From positions 2,586,421 to 2,624,852 of the forward strand of contig BFEA01000024.1 in NCBI GenBank assembly GCA_003427395.1: a stretch of 38,432 nt of DNA. The letters run 5' to 3'. Of this stretch, positions 11,111-20,920 are shown piece by piece (position 1 is the stretch's first letter; the number at the start of each line of letters is the position of its first letter). Below the pieces are notes generated by a model. It did not search any database, was not told the DNA's origin, and saw nothing but the letters and a program-made list of their open reading frames with translations. Both the position numbers and the translations under genes were made by a program. This DNA is from Chara braunii. Its lineage: Eukaryota; Streptophyta; Charophyceae; Charales; Characeae.

Positions 11111-12569
11111 AATACGCCTCTATCGGACCCGCACACGAACCGACATCTTGGGGGGCTGAGGTCCCAAGCTCGACTCGTCGTCAGTCGACTAGGACGCATC
11201 CCACACACCACGCGTACACCACGCCAACAAACACAACAATAATAAAACACACACACACGCATACGAAACGACACAATACAAACAACGCGACAACGCTCCT
11301 AGCCCCTCGGTAGTCGTCCCATAACTTTCCGATGCAGAAAATCGGATAGGCGTCGCGTGCGAGACTTAGTATAAAACCGAGCGGACGCAGGGCCTACTCA
11401 TATCGACTAGCAATGCAAACGTACGCAAGCAGTCGCAATGATGGCGTACCATGTAGTACCCATACTCATGCGGTCTTCGTTAATCTCGAGGGTCGCATTC
11501 GACACTCAAGTGTCGGCTGACACGCGCCTTGAGGGTTAATCTATCGACGCTCAACAACCGTTAAGCGCGGTTGAAGACCACACACCCTCTTGTGCACTCT
11601 GTGCAGAGTGGGTGGTACACTGGTCCATACNTGTGGTGGCAGTCGTTTCTTACTGCCCTGGAGATGAACCCCACTCCAGGCCTGGACAGAAGTCAAGGGG
11701 TTTGACTTTGACGGTTGCCACCGACTACAACGTCCAACCATAAAATCTCTAAGAAGCAAAGGATAAAAGGGGATCTCCCTTTTCTCTCAAACACATAATC
11801 TGTTTAACCCTTACACGCGGTCACAATAGGCCGCACGAAACTCAACTCATATATATACACATATATAGAGAGGGTTATTAATATAGGACGATCACTTCTC
11901 ACAGTCACAGTGGGACTCCTCTTAGCCATATATATATGTACGTGAGCGCAGGCAGTCAAATCCCAAGTCCGAATCACCAAGCATACCTGCAATCACATCA
12001 AAGATTCAACCAGAAAGTCCATGCACTACACGGGGTCAACTTCAACCATTCTCTGCTCTCACACCCCTTGCTTTAGCCATGCAAACCTCAACCTCAGCGC
12101 AACGTCCCCGCAATAAAAATACTCGGTATCTTTGTTAAATGATCATTCAATAAAGTACGGGTAAAAACACAACAAAACAGATAAACCACAGGGCTAAAGC
12201 CTTTAGGTTGAGTGGCAGGAGTGAATTGGGGTTGAATCATAAACCGACGAATCGGCAACCGACCTGTTATCAGTGATAACAGAAGATGATCCTCAAGGGA
12301 TCAAGCTGAATCTAGTCCTTCACTTGAATCAAAACGATCAAGAGGACCTGTAACATATGACAGGTCAATGCCCCAGGCCAAACCTATAAGTCCATGGAGA
12401 ATAATCCCCATATCACGATCCTACTCAAGCATCATAATTCACTTTGCCTAAACCTACCTCTAAACCAGTGCCCAAAGCAAAGGTAGACTAATGGCAGAAT
12501 CTCCCCTATTCAGGGTGGACTATCAGAATCGTCACCTGTCAAAATATAATCGATCTCCCTTAAACTAAG
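11111..12569. other. Internal stretch with simple repeats and one ambiguous base
   Basis: It contains an (AC)6 run at 11247-11258, a TATA-like TATAAAA at 11370-11376, a single N at 11631, and AT dinucleotide-rich bits near 11850 and 11930. No frame above 72 codons looks real and no RNA gene is seen. Confidence 0.4.
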
Positions 12570-13110
12570 AAAATTTTGGCAGCGCTTCCCGTAGAAAAAG
12601 TGTCTTTCCAGAATTTATATAAGTCCAAATATGAAAGCAGAAATAATCTTCAACTCTGGATAGTCAAATTCTGTCTAACTCCCTAAATTAGTAAAAATTT
12701 GTGCAGCACTCCCTTTAGAAAGGGAGACTTCCCAGATTTACACTAAGTCAGATATGAACTCAAAAGATAACTTGAGTCCAACTTAGACAAGATTTAACCA
12801 CCTTCTTAGTTTTGCATAAATTTCGGCAGCACTCCCTTTAGAAAGGTGCTATTCCAAAATTTATACAAAGCCAATTCCAAAATTTAAGTATAACTTTGAC
12901 TTCTCAAAGTCCAATTTTGTCTAACTCTCTGAACTAGCAAAAATTTTGGCAGCACTCCCTTTAGAAAATGAGACTTTCCAGATTTTTACTATGTCATATA
13001 TAAAGAAAAGACAAGTTGAATTTTGACAAGTCAAAGATGGACTTACTCCTTGGATTTGTAAAAATTTCGGCAACGCTTCCCGTAGAGAAAGTAGCTTGCC
13101 AAGATTTATA
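12570..13110 (+). repeat. Five-unit tandem repeat, ~122 bp period, each with a hairpin
   Basis: Units begin near 12578, 12703, 12825, 12948 and 13069 (spacing about 121-125). Each has a core close to AAATTTYGGCAGCACTCCC, a short hairpin, then a CCAGATTTATAC-like tail. Unit 2 forms a perfect stem, CTCCCTTT/AAAGGGAG (12709-12716 with 12719-12726). Unit 3 pairs CCTTT/AAAGG plus AGCA/TGCT with a bulge (12828-12850). Unit 1 pairs CGCTT/AAGTG and unit 5 pairs GGCAA/TTGCC. Unit 4 keeps CTC/GAG and TTT/AAA. The repeats sit some 300 bases before the second hairpin array (13390-14210). Confidence 0.75.
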
Positions 13111-13389
13111 CAAAGCCAAGTACAAAAAATGATCCCAGATAATGCAAGAATTGACCTAAGTAAAAAAAAAAAACTATCACAGAAAATGCAGGAATCGAAA
13201 CTAACTCCTATGGCTCCAACACACGGCGAACAGCTAAAGCAACTACCTATCAAACTGAAACTCAGACAAGTAGTGATCTCACTCCGCCACGTGCAGGCCA
13301 AACCACAAAGGTAAGTACTCTCACTAACCCAAGTTCATCTGAGCAAAACAATAGTTCATGATCTTTCAGTAATTTAACCCTTTATACCC

Positions 13390-14210
13390 AGCTTTCATAA
13401 GGCATAAGGTCAGGCCACCCAAACTTATGGAATGAGCCTAACTTGCCAAAGAGTATACACAAACAGAGGGCACGACTACTTCTCTCTTCTTTGGGCATAT
13501 GACTAAACCATTCTAGCCGCCCTAACTTAAGTCCAGCCTGCCCCAGTTCACCATCAATTTTATTCTTAGTTATACTCTCTTCAAGTTGTGATAGGCTATA
13601 GTCAGACCACCTAAACTTATAGAACAGTTTGATTAGCTCGTTCTTAGATTGAATAGTAGTAACGTATAGCCAAGTTATAACCATTGGGTTTCGGCATGTG
13701 CGAGGCTTTGAGTCAGACCCCCTGAACTTACAGAAGGATCTAGCTCTCTGCCAATTTCATTTCTCTCTGAATCACCATGTGTGTTGCATTGAGTCAGCCC
13801 CCCTGAACTTACAGAAGGGTCTGCCCTTTGCCAAGATTACTGCTTCAGAATAAAAAGCAGGAACAGACTGAGCCACCTGAACTTACAGAACAACTCGGCC
13901 CTCTCGTTCACAAACAAAGAAACTTAAGAAAATCCAAGAAGCAAGGCAACTCAGGGTACCTAAACTTATAGAGCGCCCTGAGCTCCTAAAAATCGAACAC
14001 AGTCAAACCCTCACAGGTCAGAGCAGTCAGGCCACCTGAACTTATAGAACAGTCCGACCCTCCATGCAAAACTATAGCACTAGGTCTCCCCAAACTTATG
14101 GGGACATCCCAACCTCCAGAGCAATCAGACCCCCTAAACTTATAGAAGGGTCTGACGCTCCATGCAAACCAAGATAAACAAAGCACTGGGTCTCCCAAAC
14201 TTATGGGGAC
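13390..14210 (+). repeat. Array of about ten hairpins with constant loop
   Basis: Units centred near 13420, 13610, 13725, 13810, 13880, 13965, 14045, 14095, 14140 and 14200 share the loop core CTRAACTTAYAGAA or close variants. The arms differ from unit to unit but stay complementary in most: CTCAGGG (13950-13956) with CCCTGAG (13976-13982); TCAGAC with GTTTGA near 13600-13633; CTGAG with CTCGG near 13868-13898; TCAGACCC with GGGTCTGA near 14125-14156. Some units (near 13725 and 13810) carry one mismatch or bulge. The part before 13987 is upstream of the region that can be compared with copy A, because copy A starts at the window edge. Confidence 0.75.
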
Positions 14211-14943
14211 CTCCCAGCCTTATTGACCCAGTCAACCATTACGCAAAACAACCCACAATCCTGCCTTTCCCAAAAGCAATTCCTTTTAACAATCTGCTTT
14301 CATACAACCAACAAAGCTTGAAACCGAGTTTGAACTGTCATTCCTTTACTTGGTCTGATTCAGTGTCCTCAAAGTCAAACAAAAGTCAGAGTAAGGCTGC
14401 ACACCATATACTCAGTCAGAGATGCAATGGGAAATACAGGTAGGGGTTATAGTTGGGTTTATAGAGGGAAAGGAATGGTAACCTTTCAATTCCCTGCCTC
14501 CAGAACTCCTCCTGAGTTCCGGCAGAGCTCCCGCAATCGATGGGATGACTCCCCAAAGAGTCTTGTTGCGGTCCTACGGGTTGCAATCCCGCCTGCCGCC
14601 TTCCTCTCAGAACCAGTAGACTAGACTTAGAATAAGAAGGGCAGAAGTAGAGACATTAAGACCCTCAGATACCAGAGAGGTGCGCTCAAACTTTCGCGAG
14701 AGGGCCTTGTGGCGGCCAACCGACAGCTTGGTCAACGAAGCCAATCTGCCAAAGTAGCCCTCTGCTAACCTCCCACATCACAACACTAACCTCCCTTCCC
14801 AGGCTCAGTCACCCCTCTAAGTTCAGCCGCCGCTGCACAGCAGGCTGTAACGATCAGCAATAGTCGGCGGCATTATGCAGTAGTGCGCAACAATCAACAG
14901 CAGGCAGCAGTAGTATGCAGCTGCCAGCAGTCGGCCACAACTC

Positions 14944-15477
14944 ATGCACATCCAACAGAAGCAGCATCTCGTGCACGGTACGTATCAGCAGTTCGTGCGG
15001 CCAGCAGCAGCTAGTAGCAGTTCCAACATCGAGGCTCGAGCATACCGCGCAGTCCGACTAAGTCCGCCGCATCGGTTCACCCAAGTGATTGCCAATAGTA
15101 CTGTTCTCACTGGTTTGAGTGCTAACGGCCCCGCAATGGCAGCCAGAATACGCAGTCGTCGGTCAATTTGCGGTCAGACCGTTGACAAACGGCACCCTGG
15201 CGAAGCGTCAAGTTACAGTGGTAATCCCCCCCACTTCTCTATAACAAGGCTGCAATCATGTGATCCCACCAGCCGCATTCAGCTCGTGAGGCACTCTGTA
15301 AATAAGCTCAGCAACCACCGAAGTGGGCACGTAAAACACTGTCCGCTGAGTCACTGCGCGCAACAACATGGTACTGCGGACAACGACAACGACTATGGCA
15401 GCATCTGCGGGTACAGGGATTCCAGTAACAGGTACTATGCACAGCTTGATCCTTGCTACTCTCAATCAATATGGTGA
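14944..15477 (+). other. Copy B version of the shared open frame
   Basis: This is the 177-codon counterpart of 988-1365, including a C-terminal extension of about 52 codons past the copy A stop. The two versions differ at scattered residues, with no sign that changes are kept synonymous. No family is recognised. It lies wholly in the directly repeated part, before the inversion breakpoint. Confidence 0.15.
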
Positions 15478-15658
15478 GGCTTGTTCCAGTCAACTCGGTG
15501 AACCTGCATTCTTGCTCCACTTGACTGTCCTTCCTTCGTCGGATAGGAAGAGCATCGTACCAGCCCACTGGTGAGGCTTCAACTAGTAGTTCACCTGCAG
15601 TCCCTCCGTCCAAGCTGTGCAGTACTCCGACTAGCCAATAAGTCTTCCGGCCCCGTGG

Positions 15659-18470
15659 CGACGACGTGAGAGCATTGGAGTGGCGCGAGAGGCCGGCGGG
15701 GCTATCCCCCTTGGTTTTGTCATCACTGGCGTTGGGAGAATGCTAGCGGTCTTCTATTTTTTTCTCGATTTTTATTATATCCTGACGATTAAAAATTTCT
15801 AAATAATTTATTATTTAGATGTCATACTAGCTCTATTCTTATGCCCTGTTGAGGCTGGCGTCCCTTGACTCGGACATAACGTTGGGTTTGGAGGCCGTCT
15901 CGGCAGTCGAGGACCTTGAGCGGGCGCCTCCTTTGGGATTCCGCGTGCTCGGGATATCATGATTGACAAAGTTCCTCTCTTTGGTCCTCTTGGGAATACG
16001 AACGTGCATGCGAGTCGGTGGGTGATTAGCCCACAAGGCGGAAAAAACTTGAGTGGCGGGAACTTTTTCCGCAGGAACCCGTTCGTTCCCCGCCGTTCGC
16101 GGTGGAGAGGTTGGGCACAAGTATGCTCGCGGGACTCTGCCCAAGCTCGAACTTCAAAGTTCTCACTTGAATATTTCCTACTACTACCGAGTCTCGCACC
16201 GGACCCGTCCTCACCCAGGTCACGCTTAGGTTTGCAACTGGCCCGCATCTGCGACCTTGCGGGGTGTCGAGAGAAACTAAGGTGGGCCCTATCTGTTGCA
16301 AGGCCGAAGAGGTGGCAGACCCTGCCTTAAGGAAGAGGGCGGAGGAGGCTGTGGCAAGGCAGCAGCAGCGCTGCCGTGCCGACAAGTTGTTGGGTCTTGG
16401 GTGTAGGGGCGAAAGACTAATCGAACCGTCTAGTAGATGGTCCTCTTCGAAGTTTCCTCCAGGGTAGCTCGGGCTGTTGAGCAACGCCACCACATAGCGG
16501 TGGGACCGAGCGCTGCGACGCCAGGGACTGAATGGTTCGGCAGGTGAGTTGTTATACACTCCCTGCGGCTTTCGTGAATGCCTCGATAGGCAGTATCGGT
16601 GCGCACAAGTGAAGGTGTCAGTATTGGAGCGCAGCTTTGCGCCAGGGAGTAGAACACAGAGGGCCAAGCGAACCTAGGCGCAAAGCGGCGCCGGATACGT
16701 GTAAACCGAATGAAGAAAGCAGAACTGGGCAACGGGAGGGCAGACAGCGCATGGCGATTGCCAAAGTGGCTGAGTAGCCGTAGAGTCGGGGAGTGAGGCA
16801 AGGAAAGGTGGTGCAGACGGATAGTGAGGCAAGAAGGCGGATGGATCTGGCTCGTTTTCAAGCCAAATGTGGTCGAAACTGGAGATGGCGGGAAGGTAGG
16901 TGGGGCGCAACAAAAATAGCTTAACTCGCTCGATCCTTGTCGGAATCGAGCGGGAGAAGAGGCGATTCTGAAGATTGGGGGTAGGGAGAGCTCATTTGTA
17001 GGATTAGATTTAGTGGAAGGTTAGTAGGAAGAGAGATAGAGAAGAGAAGGTGTGCGCGGAGTTGTTGGTGATGGCGGGTATGGAGGAAAAGGGAAATCGA
17101 GGACACTACTCCAGCCTCGGCAAAAACGGGCAAGGAGAAGGTGTAGGTAGGGGTTTTCGGGGTCGGCGACCCCGAATCTCGCGTTAGTTTAGTCTGGAAG
17201 TGAGTAGGTAGAGGTTAGTAAGAAGGGTAGACTGCGCTCAGCCATGGCGAACAGGGAGGAAGAAGAGGAGAGGAGTGTATAACCCGCATTTTTGGACGGA
17301 ATCGGCAGGAGGAGGACCTGAATCAGGGGTTCTCGGGGTGGGCGACCCCGGATCCGAAGTTGGATTTGGAAGACAGTTAGTAGATGAAGAGGTGAGTAGA
17401 AAAGGTGGGGCGCCGAGCTATGGCGGGAGGGATGATAGCGGGAGTGAAAGTTTTGAATCCCGCTCGATTCTCGATGGATTCGAGCGGGATAAAATGCGAA
17501 ACTGGGGTTTGGAAATGAGGCGAATCGAATGGTAGTGTTAGATTTAGAGTTTAGTAGTTAGTTTTTGAGATTGTAAGTAAAGAAGCTGCGCCCGGGAGGA
17601 TGTTGTGAAAAACAACAATGAACCTACCCGATTTTAGCGAAGAAATCCATCCCCTTTTGTTTCTTTTTTTCTTTTCCTCTTTTCTTTTTGCCTTACTCAC
17701 CTAGAGGTGATGCTTATCCCCTGTGCCTTACCTTATCTCGATCATGAAGAAGGTTTCCTTCCCGTCGTTGCAATCTGAGAACTTTTTCTCCTCGCCGTTT
17801 AGCCCCCCTCACTTTGACTGAATCAAGTCGAGCAAGTGGCCAAATACACTCGCATACTGGGCGCTACGGCAGAGAGGAGGGGCAGCGGAGCAGAGGGAGA
17901 GGCAGGCAACGAGAGAAGGCGGGAGGTTGTGCGATTTACCTTAGGCCGCATACGGAGAGAGGGGGAGGCTTGAAAATTCCAAAAGATACTAATGTACCTT
18001 TCCGCGTTCTAGCGGAAGATTCATTCTCATTTTGCACAGTTCGTGGGTGGTCGACCGGACGCATAGAGCTGAAGGAACGGAGGTGTATCCGTCGGGGATC
18101 TGGCGGGAGATTCAAGCGGCTTCATTCATGTGATTGTTGAAAAGAGGGAGGGGGAGTACTCACCGGGAAATCGGGGACACGAAGCGAACGAAAGGGGTGA
18201 GCTATGGTGCCGGGGCTACGGGACGGGGTAAGCTTGGCCATATATCGACCCATACGCCATTGACAGATCCGTTTCAAGCTGAGTGTCGGACAACGGCAGA
18301 TACGGAGTTGAACTCAGTGGCCAACTCCGGGTGGCGGGAGTACCCAAGTAGCACCCACGAGATCTTGGGCTCAGTTCGCGTCCATCCTACATACAGAAGC
18401 GAGACTGCTGTAGGCCAACCACAGGGGTCTATCTGTTGACCAGCGTGCCGCTACGACTCATTAGCTATAG
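15659..18470. repeat. Inverted segment inside copy B
   Basis: Read in reverse complement, this block follows copy A from about 4540 down to 1718. The left junction sits in the shared GTGGC at 15655-15659. At the right junction (18470/18471) about 15 bases of copy A (1703-1717) and the four bases 4541-4544 are missing. CAC (18471-18473) sits between the inverted part and the resumed direct part. Such small losses with microhomology suggest repair of two breaks, not site-specific recombination. Which copy has the ancestral order cannot be decided from this window. Confidence 0.85.
15800..15819. promoter_or_regulatory. AT-rich palindrome, copy B
   Basis: CTAAATAAT and ATTATTTAG face each other around TT. 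The mirrored arrangement in copy A (4376-4395) has one arm-end change. A function as TATA region or polyadenylation region of the LTR-like repeat is inference only. Confidence 0.3.
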
Positions 18471-18971
18471 CACCCTCGATCCCTGAACCTCCTTGACGAA
18501 AATCCGATACTGTAACCAATAGCGCTAGGCCCAAGGCTGGGTTTGGCTCTGACGAAAGCCCAAACAGGGGGACACCGCACGACGCGCCAGTCTATCGAAA
18601 CATTCTAACCCCGCACATTGGCCTATCAACCGTACTGTCGCCCGCCAGCCTCTGCGCCCACCGTGCGACTTATGCCGAATCATGCCGCCGTCGTTCGTCC
18701 TCTATATGCATGCGCAGGTCACAGGTAAACGCACCAATCAAAGAGCAAAACCTTTTTAATCCTAGTTCAATCAGGGATAAATCCGGTCGGCGATCACGCT
18801 GGCTCTTCAATCATCAACAAAATAAAAGGATCACGCGCGCTTCAAATCCGCGTGCCCACACACTCTTTATTCTAGTCAACCATCAGCCACATAAACAACA
18901 GACACTGCCGCGACTCGCGCGGTATACTCAAACCTTAAACTTATTTTTGTCACTTGCAAAAACCAAGGGGG

Positions 18972-18989
18972 ATACCCTTGTAAGGGTAT
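18972..18989. repeat. Terminal palindrome of copy B
   Basis: This is the same 18-base palindrome as at 5045-5062, again eight bases from the boundary (18997). LINE coding sequence starts right after it. Confidence 0.7.
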
Positions 18990-18997
18990 TCGCGCCA

Positions 18998-20811
18998 ACA
19001 ACGTTTTCAAAAATGGAGCGACCTTTCACGAGTGCCCCTTGCTCCCATCCAACCAGGTTTGGGAGGAAGTCGGCTAAGTGCAGTGCTAGGGCTTTGGCCA
19101 GAATTTTATAGGTTACGTTTAGGACCGATATTTGTCTGTAGTTTCTGGCCTCCTTTTTGTCGCTTATTTTGTACACCAAGAAGATCACCCCTTTTACTAC
19201 CCCCTCCGGCAGTGTCCTCGTGGAGAGCGCATTGTTGTAAATATCACATAGGAATGGCGCAAAAGCCCCCCAAGTTCCCAGGAAAAAATCCACCGGCAAT
19301 CCATCCAGTCCTGAGCATTTGCCCAAGGCCATCTGTTTTACTGCCTTGTGGAGTTCTCCCACTGTCATTGGGGCGTCCAACTGATTTTTGATAGTATCAT
19401 ATATTTTTACTCGCGATCTGTCCCAGAAGTTTGAGACTTCTGAGAGGTTTGAATCAAAACAATCAAAGGAGCGCCTAGTGGTTACTATGTCCCTGAAGTA
19501 TTCCAGGGCATAGTGGCACAGTTCTACCGTGTTTGTTGCCACCCGGGCATTTGGGGAGAACGGGTGTGTTAATTCTCTAACTAGGGGTTTGGTTTGGCGT
19601 AGGATGAGGGATCTAGACGTTAATTTGGTCATCCTATCATATCCTATAATCCCCCTCAGTTTTAGCCATTCTAGCCTCTTAGCCTGTTTTTGGACTTCCA
19701 TCTCCTTCAATTGTGTTAGTGCAGTTCCTTTTTTTTTTGTGCAATAGTAGTCAGTGAAGGGGTAAGATCCCATTTGTGAATATGGTTCTTCTACCAAATT
19801 CAATAATTTTCTTTCCTTCCAATTTCTATGAGCCGCTTTCATCCTAGAGAATTCCATCAGTGCCATTCTGATGATATTGATTCCCACATCGGCTCATGTT
19901 CTCTCTTCCTCAAATAGATCCTTGGCTTGGAGCCACCCTTTATTTGGGTATCAATCCACTGAGATATCCCCTTGTCCTTCAGATCGTTCGTGTTTAGTAT
20001 GAAAGGGGGTCTTTCTTTGGATATTAAGTCGTTTGAGATTACATCGATAAAGACTGGGTAGTGATTAGAGAGATCTGCCACCCTGAGTTATGAAGATATA
20101 CATCTATCCCAGGGTGTCCCAATTGTCAGAATAAAATTTAATATCCTTCGTGGTGCTGATGCCCGGGCAAATGGTTTTGGCCCTTGCCAAGTGAAGCTAT
20201 GTTTCTCCGGACTAAAGGATCTGAATGTATCCACAAGGCCCTGAAAGTCCATGAAGGTCGATAGCAGTGTGGAGTCTGTTCTTAGCGGAAAGCACTCTGG
20301 GGAATCCGAACCTGGGTTCATCGTTGAATTTCAGTCACCTAATATTACTAAGTTTTTTGTATCAGGGATGAACCAAGGAAGGGAGGCGAGGAAGTTTGTT
20401 CAATCGATGAAGTCTGTCGAGGCGTAGACCGAGACTATCGCCCAGTCCTCATCGTCTATTGTCAGCTTTACCCAGACCAATCTGCCTCCCGGGTCGATGT
20501 ACAAGTCTATAATTTTACAGTCTAAATCTTTGTGTAGGAGGATGGTTGTTCCTCCCATCTGCAGGGGCCCAAAATTACGGGCCCTCCCACCATCCTACTG
20601 CCCTTTGTACTTTCCTAAAATTAAGTTTCGTCTTTTGAAGGCACAAGATCTGAACTGATACCATATGTACCCAAGAGTGGAGGCGTTGTCTTTTGAATCG
20701 GTTGTTTGTATCTTCAAGACCTTTTATATTCCAGCTTGCTATCCGTATTTTATTGGGTAAGACCATTGTTTTTGTCATTACCGCTAGTCTGTTGGATACG
20801 GTTTTGTTCAA
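18998..20811 (-). pseudogene. LINE 1 ORF2: endonuclease and N-terminal reverse transcriptase
   Basis: An apurinic-type endonuclease begins with IRIASWNIKGLEDTNNRF (near 20740-20690), continues with GGTTILLHKDLD and a decayed GD-stop-N motif (20331-20333), and ends with LSNHYPVFID (near 20060), where families usually have SDH. LCLQKTKL stands where LQETK is usual. These changes would destroy catalysis. The reverse transcriptase fingers follow: KCSGLDGLPVDFF, RNYRQISVLNVTYKI and GALVKGRSIFEN. Palm motifs with the catalytic aspartates are absent because the element is cut at 18998. In-frame stops at 20575, 20400, 20331 and 19894 plus frameshifts break the frame. In intact relatives this protein nicks target DNA and copies LINE RNA at the nick. 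Confidence 0.85.
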
Positions 20812-20920
20812 TTGTTGTTGTTAGGGTATTTTCGGTTAGGGTATCTGTAATCAGCTCCCGGATCTCAGGCGGGTAGCCAGTTGCATTGATTAGCGACCAA
20901 AACTTCCTGATTGTCAGCCC

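Larger units (their letters stand above)
13987..18997. repeat. Copy B of ~5 kb direct repeat, candidate second LTR
   Basis: This is the partner of 1-5070. Positions 13987 to about 15658 match copy A 1-1702 directly, 15659-18470 match copy A about 4540-1718 in reverse complement, and 18474-18997 match copy A 4545-5070 directly again. The copy ends with the same palindrome and CGCGCCA terminus as copy A. The next bases are unrelated to copy A's flank and encode LINE reverse transcriptase on the minus strand, so 18997/18998 looks like the outer edge of an inserted element. The internal inversion is unusual for an LTR. Confidence 0.75.

Noticed and set aside
13390-14210. CRISPR-like array
   Set aside because: Units are imperfect, spacing is irregular, the conserved part is a hairpin loop and not a repeat of fixed length, and the context is a plant retroelement.
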